NCBI GenBank assembly: GCA_903924985.1
Contig: CAIYDT010000015.1
Location: forward strand, 1-36,040
Length of the DNA: 36,040 nucleotides
Source: an uncultured Acetobacteraceae bacterium
Lineage (GTDB): Bacteria; Pseudomonadota; Alphaproteobacteria; Acetobacterales; Acetobacteraceae
Reading direction: 5' to 3'
Shown in pieces: positions 9,030-20,617 of this stretch. The position numbers and the translations under genes are program-made. Each line of letters opens with the position of its first letter. Within the stretch, counting starts at the first letter, position 1. The notes beneath the pieces were generated by a model. It had not been told where the DNA came from and ran no database searches. It saw nothing but the letters and a program-made list of their open reading frames with translations.

Positions 9030-10733
9030 TGCAGCGCGCTTTGCCATACCTCGCGCTGTTCGGCGCGGCGCTGCTGCTGCCGCTGTTCAGTAACGATTAC
9101 TGGGCGGTGATCGGCGCCCGAGCGGCGGTGTATTGGGTACTGGTCGGGGGGCTGAACCTGGTCGTCGGTTACGGCGGGCAGCTCGCCATCGGCTATGTCG
9201 CGCTGCTGACGCTGGGGGCCTACACCTCGTCCGTGCTGGTCGCCCGTTTTGGGTTGGACCCGTTCCTGTCCTATGCCGCCGGCGGGGTCGTGGGCGCGGT
9301 GGCGGGGGTCATCGTTGGCCTGCCGGCACTGCGGCTGCGCACCTTCTATTTCGCCATGACCACCTTGGGCTTCGCCACCATCGTCACCCAGGTGGCGCTG
9401 GCGTGGCAGAGCGTCACCGGCGGCGGCATCGGCCTCGCCGGACCCGAATTGCCGAAGCCCTTCGACTCCCAATGGGGCTTCTACATGTTCGCCCTGGCGC
9501 TGGCCGCGCTGGTGACCTGGCTGTCGTCCAACATCGCCCACAGCCGGTTCGGGCGGTCTTTGGTCACCATCCGCGACGCCGAAGTGGCGGCGGAGGCCGT
9601 GGGCATCTCCAAACCCAAGCTGCTGGCGACCGTGTTCCTGTTCTCCGGCGCCTGCGCGGGCGTCGCCGGCGGGCTGTTCGCCACGCTGCAATCCTACATC
9701 ACGCCCGAGGCCTTCAGCTTCGACCTGTCGGTGACCTTCTTCATCGCCATCCTGGTCGGCGGGCGTGGCTCCATCATGGGGCCACTGATCGGCAACATTA
9801 TTCTGACACTGCTGCCGGAGTTCGCGGCACCTTTGGTGGCGTGGTCGACCTTCCTGTACGCGGCGCTGCTGCTGACCATCGTGCTGGCCATGCCGGGCGG
9901 CATCGCGGCGCTACTCGATTTCCGCAACCGCCGGCCGCTGGCGGCGAACCGTTCCATCGTGCCTCAGCCGGGACGGATTTCCGGCCACGGCACCGCGCGC
10001 GGCGACATCGTGCTGAAGAACGTGGTGCTGGCGTTCGGCGGCGTGCGCGCCATCGACGGGCTGGACATGACCATCCGCCAGGGCGAGGTCCACGGCCTGA
10101 TCGGCCCCAACGGGTCGGGCAAGACCACCACTCTGAACGTGATCTCCGGCTACTACGCGCCGCAGGAGGGCGAGGCCTTCCTCGGATCCGCCCCCCTGCC
10201 CCACGGCGCCCCGCAAACCCGAGCGGCGCTGGGCATCGCCCGCACGTTCCAGACCCCGCGGTTGATCGGGGAGGCATCGGTGCTCGACAACGTCATGATC
10301 GGTGCCACCATCGAGGGCACCGCCAGCTTCCTGGAATCGGTGTTTTGTCTGCCCCGCCACCGCGCCGACGAAAAACACCTGATCGCGCGCGCCATGAATG
10401 CGCTGGCAACGGTCGGGCTGGACGCGCTGGCGGACGTGCGGGCCGACCGGCTGCAACACTCCGAACTACGCTTCATGGAGATCGCCCGCGGCCTGACCCT
10501 GAACCCCGCCTTCATCCTGCTGGACGAACCCGCCGCCGGCCTGTCGGGCGAGGAAATCAAGCGCCTCGGCGAGCTGATCAAGGCCATGGCCCGCCAAGGC
10601 ATCGGGGTGCTGCTGGTGGAGCACCACGCCGACCTGATCTTCGATATCTGCGACCACGTCACCGTGTTGAACCTCGGCCGCGAGCTGGCCTCCGGCACTC
10701 CGGCAGACATCAGAGCACATAAGGAGGTCGTCA

Positions 10734-10753
<20 letters not shown>
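9029..10753 (+). CDS. livMG: Fused ABC permease-ATPase, LivM-LivG
   Basis: Single 574-residue chain joining the second permease (LivM, about 1-300) to an ATPase (LivG, about 325-574). The permease half has the LNLVVGYGGQLAIGYVA motif (42-58) and the IRDAEVAAEAVGI loop (181-193) that couples to the nucleotide-binding domain. The ATPase half has Walker A GPNGSGKT (359-366), Walker B FILLDEP (495-501) and His532/His533 in the switch position. The ABC signature is unusual: LQHSELRF (475-482) stands where LivG proteins normally read like L.YGQQRR, so the expected glycine is replaced. LivMG fusions are known in Proteobacteria. The 3' end overlaps livF by 20 bp and contains its ribosome-binding site. 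Confidence 0.93.
10721..10727 (+). promoter_or_regulatory. Ribosome-binding site for livF inside livMG
   Basis: AAGGAGG lies 6 bases before GTG 10734 and within the last codons of livMG. It fixes the GTG as the livF start and lets ribosomes finishing livMG reinitiate. Confidence 0.8.
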
Positions 10754-11477
<724 letters not shown>

Positions 11478-11520
11478 CCCCCGCCAAAGCGGCATTATTT
11501 AAAAGACGAAAAGGGTGGCC

Positions 11521-11544
11521 GGGCGTCGAGCGGAGTCGACGCCC
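11521..11544 (+). terminator. Hairpin downstream of the liv operon
   Basis: GGGCGTCGA (11521-11529) and TCGACGCCC (11536-11544) form a perfect 9-bp stem with a 6-base loop, 43 bp after the livF stop. No T-run follows. It may end the liv transcript. Confidence 0.5.
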
Positions 11545-11594
11545 CCGTAGACAGTTGCGCGTCGTTAATAGCCTGGTAACAGGACCGCGCGAAC

Positions 11595-12415
11595 GTAATT
11601 GCTCACCCCACCCCGGCCAGCGCCTTGCTGGCCTGGGGTTCTGACAGCACGAACTGCACGGTTTCCAGAACCGAAGCGCCGTTCGCCTTCGCGGTGCTGA
11701 CTACGGAACGGAAGGCGGCGTAAGTTTCCGCCCCCCACTCGCAGCGGAACCCATTGGTCACTTTTCGGAAGATCACGCTGGGCCGGAGATGGCGTTCGGA
11801 GACGTTGTTTGTATACGGCACGTCGCGCCGGATCTCACCGAGGAGGTCAGCCACGACGGCCTTGGCACGGCTGGGTTTGATGATGTGCGGAACGGCGATC
11901 GTGGTGACGAACACCCATTCCCACCAGTTCTTACCCTTCACCCGCACCAAGGTTTCATCGGAGCAGACCACCGGGCTGGCCAGCACCACCTGTTCGATCG
12001 CGGCGGTGGCGGTCAGCAGCGGTTCACGCGCACGAGCCAAAATATTGCTGATCGTACCCTCGCTGATGGTCAATCCGAACACTTCGTCCAGCAACAGGGC
12101 CAGCCGTTCCATGCCGATGGCATGGGCGTAATGGAGGTAGACCACCATGGCGGCGATGGACTGGCCGAACGGCGAGCCTGGCTCCAGCCCGGCCTGTCCC
12201 GGGGCGGCCCTTGCGGGGTGGCCGATCCGCCCCGGCGGCTGGCGTGTCTTGCTTCTGGCTCTGGGATGGGGGCTTGGAACCGTTGTCCGGGGTTTTCGGC
12301 GGCCGGGTCAGTTCGTCGATCCGCGCGTCCTGGGCGGCGATACGTGCCTCGGCGGCGTGATCAGATTGACAGGCCGGAAACCAGAGGCCTACCGTTCCCC
12401 CAGGTGAGCAATTAC
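11595..12415 (-). mobile_element. IS66-family remnant, internally deleted, with intact ends
   Basis: The element is bounded by perfect 13-bp inverted repeats: GTAATTGCTCACC at 11595-11607 and its complement at 12403-12415. The GTAA start is typical of IS66-family ends. Full elements are about 2.5 kb with accessory genes; here only 821 bp remain, holding two pieces of a transposase read on the minus strand. No 8-bp target duplication is evident (left flank GCGCGAAC, right flank AGGATAGG), so one flank may have been rearranged. With intact ends but no functional transposase it could only move if supplied in trans. Confidence 0.85.
11603..12360 (-). pseudogene. IS66 transposase, frameshifted and internally deleted
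   Basis: Read on the minus strand, the N-terminal part (about 12355 to 12190) encodes a short coiled segment plus the NGSKPPSQSQK stretch typical of IS66 TnpC N-termini. The frame then breaks near 12180-12190, where the GSPFGQSIAAMVVYLHYAHA segment continues in another frame. That second frame (12148 to 11603) carries the start of the DDE domain (SDETLVRVKGKNWWEWVFV) and then jumps directly to the C-terminal DVPYTNNVSERHLRPSVIFRK block. Roughly 150-200 residues between the first catalytic Asp and the final Glu region are missing. The product cannot be an active transposase. Confidence 0.85.
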
Positions 12416-12467
12416 AGGATAGGGGCGGCCACGACACGTCGATCTGGCAAAATTGGGAGCGTGGGAT

Positions 12468-14231
12468 ATGGCGAAAATTTCACGGCGTAGCTTTGGCGTG
12501 GGTGCCGGAGTACTGGCGGTTTCTACCTTCCCCCTCGGCAAGGCCCGCGCGGCAAATCAAAGCCAGCCAGAAGGGTACCCTATTTCTTCCGATGTTTTTA
12601 CGACACTCCAGAGGACGGTGGTGCCTAACCCAACACCTTCTGTGAAGATTAATCTTTATGAGCTCTCGGAATACCAAAAATACGGCTACGGCGACTGGAC
12701 GTTTGGCGATCCTCTCAAATCCGTAACGCGAACCGATATCATGCCGGCTCTTTACGACGCCTCGGCAGTCACAAAAAAAGCAAAACTTTTGAATTTCTTT
12801 GCTATGACCGACGTGCATATTACCGACAAAGAATCTCCTAATCAGGCGATCTATCTCCAACGATTGCATAAAGAAATGTCAGTCAGTTCTGCTCTATATT
12901 CAGGGATGATGCTGTATACAACGCATGTTCTCGATGCAGCCGTCCAGACAATAAACGCTATTCACAAAAACGATCCATTTGATTTCGGTATCTCTCTGGG
13001 CGATGTCTGCAACAGCACACAGTACAACGAGCTCAGATGGTATATCGATGTCCTTGACGGCAATGTCATCACCCCAAGTTCCGGTGCCCATCTTGGAACC
13101 AGCACCATCGATTATCAGAAACCGTACAAGGCAGCAGGGCTTGATAAGACGATCCCCTGGTATCAGGCTCTCGGCAACCACGATCACTTCTGGATCGGTG
13201 CAATCCCCGTGGACTACAGCCTTCGAACCGACCTTCGACAGTCCTACATCACCGACGAAGTCTTCGCCGCCGGAGATGTCCTCCTCGACCCCACGCGAAT
13301 AAAAGATCATACTTACTATATGGGCGTAATCGATGGCTCGACTCCTTACGGTGACATAAAATACGCAGGCCCTATCACAGACTTCAAGAGACCGCCAAAG
13401 ATTGTAGCCGATCCGGATCGCCGTTCACTTTTGCGAACGGAGTGGATGAAAGAATTTTTTACAACGTCTTCATATCCGGTCGGTCATGGTTTCGACCTGG
13501 CCGACGCCAACAATGGCTTTGCCTGTTATAGCTTTGTGCCGAAGTCATCTATACCGATCAAGGTTATCGTGCTCGACGACAACCAAATGGAAGACGATCA
13601 TTCTGCCGCCATCCATGGACATGGCTTTCTTGACCAGGCACGTTGGAACTGGCTTAAAAAAGAACTCGCGGATGGTGATGCTGCCGGTCATCTCATTATC
13701 ATCGCCGCGCACGTACCGATAAACGTAGAAGTCACCTCGCCCAATTCTGCAATGGGTTGGTGGACCGATCCTCAAAATGCTGTAACCCTGCCGGATATGG
13801 TCGCCGAGCTTCAAAGCCATCCGAATTTGCTCATGTGGATCTCGGGGCATCGTCATCTAAATACCGTTAAAGCATTTTCTGATACCTCCGGTAAGGCTCC
13901 TGAAAATGGTTTCTGGCAGGTTGAAACCTCATCATTAAGGGATTTTCCTCAGCAGTTCCGCACTTTTGAGATCCATCTCAACAGCGACTATACAATTTCA
14001 ATCGTGACGACCGACGTTGATCCGGCAGTCAAAGACGGAACGCCCGCTGCGACATCGCGTAAATATGCTATCGCGGCACAGCAGCTGGTCCATGCTAATA
14101 TATATAATGTTAATCCAACCAATGATCCAACCATAAAGCCAATGCCTACCGGTTCGTACAATGCAGATCTTGTGAAGAAATTGAGCCCTGCGATGAGGTT
14201 GAAGATGCAGTCACTGTTCCCAACACTATAA
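12468..14231 (+). CDS. Exported metallophosphoesterase (calcineurin-like)
   Basis: Probable secreted phosphoesterase with a two-metal centre. ATG 12468 starts MAKISRRSFGVGAGVLAVSTF...ARA, a clear twin-arginine signal (RRSF, residues 6-9). The calcineurin-like metal motifs appear in order: FFAMTDVHITD (D-x-H), SLGDVCN (GD), LGNHDHF (GNHD), IIAAHVPIN (His) and GHRHLN (GHxH). At 587 residues it is much longer than a bare catalytic domain, resembling the large TIGR03768-type exported metallophosphoesterases; that assignment is from memory. Base composition is visibly lower in GC than its neighbours, with many A/T-ending codons. It sits between an IS66 remnant and the 3' end of a tRNA gene, all pointing to horizontal acquisition. 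The substrate is unknown. Confidence 0.85.
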   Translation: MAKISRRSFGVGAGVLAVSTFPLGKARAANQSQPEGYPISSDVFTTLQRTVVPNPTPSVKINLYELSEYQKYGYGDWTFGDPLKSVTRTDIMPALYDASAVTKKAKLLNFFAMTDVHITDKESPNQAIYLQRLHKEMSVSSALYSGMMLYTTHVLDAAVQTINAIHKNDPFDFGISLGDVCNSTQYNELRWYIDVLDGNVITPSSGAHLGTSTIDYQKPYKAAGLDKTIPWYQALGNHDHFWIGAIPVDYSLRTDLRQSYITDEVFAAGDVLLDPTRIKDHTYYMGVIDGSTPYGDIKYAGPITDFKRPPKIVADPDRRSLLRTEWMKEFFTTSSYPVGHGFDLADANNGFACYSFVPKSSIPIKVIVLDDNQMEDDHSAAIHGHGFLDQARWNWLKKELADGDAAGHLIIIAAHVPINVEVTSPNSAMGWWTDPQNAVTLPDMVAELQSHPNLLMWISGHRHLNTVKAFSDTSGKAPENGFWQVETSSLRDFPQQFRTFEIHLNSDYTISIVTTDVDPAVKDGTPAATSRKYAIAAQQLVHANIYNVNPTNDPTIKPMPTGSYNADLVKKLSPAMRLKMQSLFPTL

Positions 14232-14487
14232 TTGCGCGCGCTATCCTAGCCCATCTTATTCATCGCATGGCAGGGATTCGAAAACGGGCACGGCACAACT
14301 ATCTGGAATCGCGTAGAGATTGGGTGCTGACGCCATTCTCCGGCCCCGGACAGAATCTGCCATGCCCGCCACCGATCGGTGGATCGGGAGCATCCGCGCG
14401 CGATCCGTTACGAGCCGCTTTGCGCCTGACCCTTCGGCCCGTCAAGACCGAGGCCGCGGCCGTCAAACACTGCAATCGGGTAATCAA

Positions 14488-14562
14488 TGGTGGGCGCGAC
14501 AGGGATTGAACCTGTGACCCTTCGCGTGTGAAGCGAATGCTCTACCGCTGAGCTACGCGCCC
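14488..14562 (-). tRNA. tRNA-Val (anticodon CAC)
   Basis: On the minus strand the sequence folds as a complete cloverleaf. Acceptor strand GGGCGCG (14562-14556) pairs with CGCGCCC (14498-14492). The D arm is GCTCAGCGGTAGAGC. The anticodon stem TTCGC/GCGAA encloses loop TTCACAC with anticodon CAC. The T arm is CAGGTTCAATCCCTG, and CCA is encoded (14490-14488). CAC reads the valine codon GUG. The variable loop is short (class I). Confidence 0.96.
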
Positions 14563-14659
14563 GCCCTGGCAGAGGGCGGTTGATAGGCGGCGCCCCCCGG
14601 CACTGTCAAGCCGCGAAAACCATGTTTGCCGAACCAGGGATTGGGCCTAGAGTCCGCGA

Positions 14660-15448
14660 ATGCGCCACACGACGATCCGGTCGATGGTCGTGACTCTCGC
14701 TCTTGCGGCTCCCGCGATGGCCGAGGAACCGCTGCGCCTCACGTACCAAACCTATGCCGTCGGACTGCACATCGCCGACGCCGAAGGCATGCTCGGCCTT
14801 GGTCCCTGGACCTATCAACTCGCTCTGTCCTTCCGCACCACCGGTCTCGCGAACGCCGTGTTCGGCGGGCACCACGCCAGCTCAGTGCACGGCACCTGGA
14901 ACGGCGACCGTCCGTCGCCGCGGCAATACGCCTCCAACGGCGCCTGGCGGGGCGAACCGCGCGCGACCCTGATCGACTACGACCAAGGGATCCCCGCCAT
15001 CCGCCAGCTCCTGCCGCCCTTGGAGCCGGAACGGGAGATCGTGGCGGACAATCTACAGGTGAACACCACCGACTCGCTCAGCGCCCTGGTCGCCCTGATC
15101 CGAACCGTCACCCGATCGGGGCAATGCGAGAGCAGAATCCGCACCTACGATGGCCGCCGCGCGGCGGAGATCGTGGCGCACACCGCCGGGCAGGAAATGC
15201 TGGAGGCCACCAGCCGCTCCAGCTTCAGCGGCCGAGCCCTGCGCTGCGACTTCGTCAGCCGCATGCTGGGCGGGTTCCGGCTGGATGAGGCCATCAAAAC
15301 CGACTACCGGCCGCTCCTCGGTTCGGCATGGCTGGCCGCCGCCATTCCGAAACGCCCGCCCATCCCGGTGCGCATGACGATCGAGACCCGCTGGTTCGGC
15401 GACGCCACGTCCTATCTGACGGGGATTGGGGACTCAGTCGGGCAGTAG
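14660..15448 (+). CDS. DUF3108-like exported protein
   Basis: A 262-residue protein with a Sec-type leader (MRHTTIRSMVVTLALAAPAMA, cleavage about residue 21). The mature part starts LRLTYQTYAVGLHIADAEG, resembling the opening strand of DUF3108 proteins, which are predicted periplasmic beta-rich proteins common in alphaproteobacteria. Function is not known. Two cysteines (in GQCESR and LRCDF) could form a disulfide. It lies 98 bp after the start of the divergent tRNA-Val, and its 3' end overlaps the convergent phosphatase gene by 15 bp (15434-15448). The family call is from general resemblance, not a search. Confidence 0.75.
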   Translation: MRHTTIRSMVVTLALAAPAMAEEPLRLTYQTYAVGLHIADAEGMLGLGPWTYQLALSFRTTGLANAVFGGHHASSVHGTWNGDRPSPRQYASNGAWRGEPRATLIDYDQGIPAIRQLLPPLEPEREIVADNLQVNTTDSLSALVALIRTVTRSGQCESRIRTYDGRRAAEIVAHTAGQEMLEATSRSSFSGRALRCDFVSRMLGGFRLDEAIKTDYRPLLGSAWLAAAIPKRPPIPVRMTIETRWFGDATSYLTGIGDSVGQ

Positions 15449-16117
15449 CCGCCGAGCGATGGCGGCCATGTCCGCGATGTCCCGCGCGACGGCCACCGCA
15501 CCCTTCGCCATCGCCGGCGGCCCGTAGCCCCAGGCGGCGAAGATGCAGGGCAATCCGGCTCCCCGAGCGGCGACGACGTCGTTGGCGTGGTCCCCGGCCA
15601 TCACCGCTCGTGCTGCCTCCCCGCCCGCCGCCGCCAGGGTCGCCAGCAGATGCGCCGGGTCGGGTTTGCGAACAGGGAAACTGTCCCCTCCCCCCACCGC
15701 CGCCATCAGCGGTGACAGGCCGAGCGCGTCGAGCAAATGCCGGGCCGCACCTTCCGGCTTGTTGGTGCAGACCGCGAGGCGCCACCCCTCGGCGATCAGG
15801 TCCGGAAGCGCCTCCACGACCCCGGGGAAAAGCCGGCTATCGACCGCGGCGTGCGCGGCATAATCCTGGGAGAATTCGGCGACGGCGGCGGCGTCCGGCA
15901 CAAGCCCCCGCGCGGCGAACGCCTTTTCCACCAGTCGCGCCACCCCATCCCCCACCATCGCGGCCGTCGAGGTAAAATCGAACGGCTTCAACCCGCGGGA
16001 TGCCATCAACCGGTTCAGCGCCGCGGCCAGATCGGGCACGGTATCGACCAGCGTGCCATCCAGATCCAGCACCAGAACACGGACAGAAGCCACGCTTAAA
16101 CCCCGCACATCCGTCAC
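15434..16117 (-). CDS. gph: Phosphoglycolate phosphatase (HAD superfamily)
   Basis: Haloacid-dehalogenase-type phosphatase that dephosphorylates 2-phosphoglycolate. The 227-residue chain has motif I LVLDLDGTLVDT (nucleophile Asp18, general acid Asp20), a helical cap with the typical VGDGVARLVEKAF segment (about 56-68), motif II AVCTNKPEG, the motif III lysine in VRKPDP and motif IV VMAGDHANDV. This is the usual length and layout of Gph. Substrate specificity within this HAD class is hard to prove; another small phosphate ester is possible. It diverges from glmU with 163 bp between the starts, and ends inside the 3' end of the DUF3108-like gene. Confidence 0.88.
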   Translation of the reverse strand: MTDVRGLSVASVRVLVLDLDGTLVDTVPDLAAALNRLMASRGLKPFDFTSTAAMVGDGVARLVEKAFAARGLVPDAAAVAEFSQDYAAHAAVDSRLFPGVVEALPDLIAEGWRLAVCTNKPEGAARHLLDALGLSPLMAAVGGGDSFPVRKPDPAHLLATLAAAGGEAARAVMAGDHANDVVAARGAGLPCIFAAWGYGPPAMAKGAVAVARDIADMAAIARRLLPD

Positions 16118-16209
16118 GATGAAGCACTCCGAAACGCGAATTGAACCAACGACGTAGCGACATCCTTTGACACAACGCTACCGCCGCCGCTACGCCACCG
16201 GTGACCGCC

Positions 16210-16270
16210 CAACCTTTTTCGGCAATCACCCAACCTTTTTTCGGCAATCACCAACCTTTTTCGGCAATCA
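16210..16270 (+). repeat. Three direct repeats at 21-bp spacing before glmU
   Basis: CAACCTTTTTCGGCAATCA occurs at 16210-16228, 16231-16250 (one extra T) and 16252-16270, each starting exactly 21 bp after the previous one. The last copy ends 10 bp before the glmU ATG, just ahead of the AAGGAA ribosome site. Two-helical-turn spacing on one face of the DNA resembles an array of protein-binding sites, or an RNA-level leader element. A TTGACA hexamer upstream (16167-16172) could be a -35 box, though no good -10 is seen at the right spacing. The reading frame through the repeats joins glmU, but family members do not have this extension. Confidence 0.85.
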
Positions 16271-16280
16271 AAGGAAAGCC

Positions 16281-17608
16281 ATGCCGGCAACCGCCATCAT
16301 CCTGGCCGCGGGGCTGGGGACGCGGATGAAGTCCGCCTTACCCAAGACCCTGCATAAGATCGCCGGCCGCACGATGCTGCGGCATCTGCTCGCCAGTTGC
16401 GAGTCCGTATTCGACCGCATCGTCGTCGTGCTCGGCCCCGACATGGATGCGGTCCGGCAGGAAGCGGCGCCGCACACCTGCGTGGTGCAGCACGAGCGCC
16501 TGGGTACCGCGCACGCCGCGTTGCAGGCAGTTGACCATTTCGGGGACGGCGAAGTCGCGGTCCTCTACGCGGACAGCCCTCTGATCCGCCCGGAAACCCT
16601 GCGCGCCATGCTGGACCGCCGCGCACAGGGCGATGCCGGCCTTGGGCTGCTGGCGTTCCGCCCTGCCGATCCCGCCCGCTACGGCCGGGTTGTCACCGAT
16701 AATGGCTACGTCGAGCGCATCGTCGAATGGGCCGATGCCTGTGCCTCCGAACGCGCCATCGGCCTGTGCAATGCCGGTGTCCTGTGCGCCTCCGCCCCGG
16801 ACATGGCGCGCTGGCTGCGCGCCGTCCGCGCCGACAACGCCAAGGGCGAGTTTTACCTGACCGACACCGTCTCCCTCGCCCGAGCCGAAAACGCCCGCGC
16901 GGCGGCCGTCGAAGCCCCAGCCGATGAGGTCGCCGGCGTGAACTCCCGCGTCGAACTCGCAGCCGCCGAGGCCGTCGTGCAGGGCTGGCTGCGTGTCGCC
17001 GCGATGGACGCCGGCGTTACCATGATCGACCCCAACTCCGTTTTTCTCCAGGCTGACACGGCGTTCGAACCGGATGTCACCATCGAACCCAACGTCGTTT
17101 TCGGCCCCGGTGTCTCCGTCGCCAGCGGCGCGATTATCCGCGCCCATAGCCACCTCGAGGGCTGCACCATCGGCCCGGACTGCATCATCGGCCCCTTCGC
17201 CCGCATCCGCCCCGGCACCGTGCTGGAACACGACGTACACATCGGTAACTTCGTGGAGGTGAAGGCCTCCACCCTGGCAGCCGGCGTGAAAGCCAGCCAC
17301 CTGACCTACCTCGGCGACGCCACGGTGGGTGAGGCGACCAACATCGGCGCCGGCACCATCACCTGCAATTACGATGGCGTCTTCAAGCACCGCACCACCA
17401 TCGGTGCGAACGCCTTCATCGGATCGAACGTGGCCCTGGTGGCCCCGGTCACGGTCGGCGACGGCGCGTCCATCGCGGCCGGCAGCGTCATCACCGAGGA
17501 CGTAGCACCCGGTGCCCTGGCGCTGGCACGCGGCCGGCAGGTGCAGAAGCCCGGACGGGCGACGGAAATGCTGGCGAAGCTTAAAGCGAAAAGGAAGGGC
17601 CTAGGCTG

Positions 17609-17609
<1 letters not shown>
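16281..17609 (+). CDS. glmU: Bifunctional GlcN-1-P acetyltransferase / UDP-GlcNAc pyrophosphorylase
   Basis: Makes UDP-N-acetylglucosamine, the precursor of peptidoglycan and lipopolysaccharide. The first half is a nucleotidyltransferase with the signature LAAGLGTRMKS (8-18). The second half is a left-handed beta-helix of hexapeptide repeats with acetyltransferase features such as GPFARIRPGT, GNFVEVKAS and GAGTITCNYDG. Length is 442 residues, near the family norm. ATG 16281 follows AAAGGAAAGCC; the open frame continues upstream to 16167, but that segment only translates the three 21-bp repeats, so I exclude it. The TGA overlaps the glmS ATG by one base, tying the two steps of the pathway together. 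Confidence 0.97.
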
Positions 17610-19432
<1,823 letters not shown>

Positions 19433-19484
19433 GCGCTGGTTTCTGCCGGTCGGCGTTTAGACCGACGCTCCGGACCTCACTAAC

Positions 19485-19514
19485 CCCTCACGCCGGCGTG
19501 CGCCGGCGTGAGGG
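19485..19514. terminator. GC-rich hairpin between glmS and the convergent PhzF-like gene
   Basis: CCCTCACGCCGGCG (19485-19498) and CGCCGGCGTGAGGG (19501-19514) are perfectly complementary over 14 bp, with a nominal 2-base gap. In practice the innermost pairs would open to form the loop. It stands 52 bp after the glmS stop and 40 bp before the stop of the opposing gene, so it could serve both. Confidence 0.65.
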
Positions 19515-19554
19515 TGGTGCGCGACCCGTAGGTCAGTCCCGACACAGGTTGGCT

Positions 19555-20463
19555 TTATACCTCCAACGTCCCCCGCATCACCGGCACGCAACTCCCGGCG
19601 ATCGTCGCCAGTACCGCGCCCTCCGCGGTCTTACGCGCCCCGCCGATCAGCAGGCTCGGACGGCCCATTTCGACCCCCTGCTCGATCTCGAAGTGGAGCG
19701 CCACGTCCTCCCCCGGCGCCAACGACACCAGCAGCGCCGAGAGAGCGGCATTGGCACTGCCGGTCGCCGGGTCCTCCAGCACCCCGCCGAGTGGGCCGAA
19801 CATACGGGTCCGCAACCTGGTAGCATCGCCGTCCTTGCGGACGTACACATGCAGGCTGAACCGACCCGCCATATCGGGGAATTTCTCGGCCGCCGCCCTG
19901 AACGCCCCGATATCCGGTTGCGCTCGGCTCAATGCGTCCAGGCTCGCGACTTCGGCGATCACGAAGGGCGTCCCGACCGAGGCCACCAGCGGCGTGTGCG
20001 CATTGGTCAGGAAGTCGTCCAAGGTCAGCCCAGCACAGGCCGCGACAACCTCCGTCGGTATGGCGGTCGTGATCGACAACGACTTCGGCGCGGAAATGCG
20101 GGCACCGGTGATCGCTTTGGCCTCGTCCCGGAGGATGTGCACCCGCACCAGGCCGGCGATCTCCTCGAACGTGTAGTGCTCGGGCGGAGCAGGATCGGCG
20201 CACGCCACCACGAAGCCGGTGCCGACGTTGGGGTGCCCGGCGAATGGCATCTCGTATTTTGGGGTGAAGATGCGCACCCGCGCATGGTTCTGCGGATTGT
20301 CGGGGGGCAGAACGAAGGTGGTCTCCGACAGGTTGAACTCAGTCGCGATGGACTGCATGTCCCCGGCGCTCAGGCCATGCGCGTTGGGGAATACGGCGAG
20401 CGGGTTGCCGCCAAAGCGCTGGCTGGTGAACACATCCACGGTAACGAAATCGTAGCTCGGCAT
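19555..20463 (-). CDS. PhzF-family isomerase/epimerase
   Basis: Member of the PhzF family, with a diaminopimelate-epimerase-like fold; members isomerize small metabolites, but most are uncharacterized. ATG 20463 is preferred over the upstream ATG (20544) because GGAGG precedes it, and the protein then starts PSYDFVTVDVFTSQRFGGNPLAVF like other members. Glu47 in NLSET matches the catalytic glutamate of PhzF. GHPNVGTG and DPATGSANAAL, the two substrate-loop motifs, are present. Length is 302 residues, slightly above the usual 260-300. No phenazine genes are nearby, so a role in phenazine synthesis is not suggested. It is transcribed alone, toward glmS. Confidence 0.88.
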   Translation of the reverse strand: MPSYDFVTVDVFTSQRFGGNPLAVFPNAHGLSAGDMQSIATEFNLSETTFVLPPDNPQNHARVRIFTPKYEMPFAGHPNVGTGFVVACADPAPPEHYTFEEIAGLVRVHILRDEAKAITGARISAPKSLSITTAIPTEVVAACAGLTLDDFLTNAHTPLVASVGTPFVIAEVASLDALSRAQPDIGAFRAAAEKFPDMAGRFSLHVYVRKDGDATRLRTRMFGPLGGVLEDPATGSANAALSALLVSLAPGEDVALHFEIEQGVEMGRPSLLIGGARKTAEGAVLATIAGSCVPVMRGTLEV

Positions 20464-20587
20464 GGGGACCTCCAGGCTTTCGTATCTGGGGTCTAGCACA
20501 AACAGGCGGGAATAAGCTGTGCGGGAATGCGAATTCTGCCCCACCGTTAACGTTCGGTTAATACCTACTCGCCAGAATCGGCGAACC

Positions 20588-20606
20588 GGCCGGGAGAGGC
20601 CCGGCC
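20588..20606 (-). terminator. Hairpin after the TPP-SDR-binding-protein operon
   Basis: GGCCGGG (20588-20594) and CCCGGCC (20600-20606) form a perfect 7-bp stem with a 5-base loop, 12 bp after the binding-protein stop on the minus strand. No T-run is seen. It is a plausible transcript end before the PhzF-like gene. Confidence 0.45.
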
Positions 20607-20617
20607 CGTTCCTCGCC

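Noticed and set aside
14232..14487. Short frames between the metallophosphoesterase and tRNA-Val
   Set aside because: No ribosome site, no recognisable domain and inconsistent composition; apart from the tRNA-like fragment at 14268-14282, I see nothing in these 256 bp.
16167..16280. N-terminal extension of GlmU from ATG 16167
   Set aside because: The extension only translates the three 21-bp repeats; GlmU normally begins just before LAAGLGTRMKS, and AAGGAA precedes ATG 16281.
20547..20561. TTAAC-N5-GTTAA inverted repeat upstream of the PhzF-like gene
   Set aside because: Five-base arms are too short to call an operator without supporting evidence.
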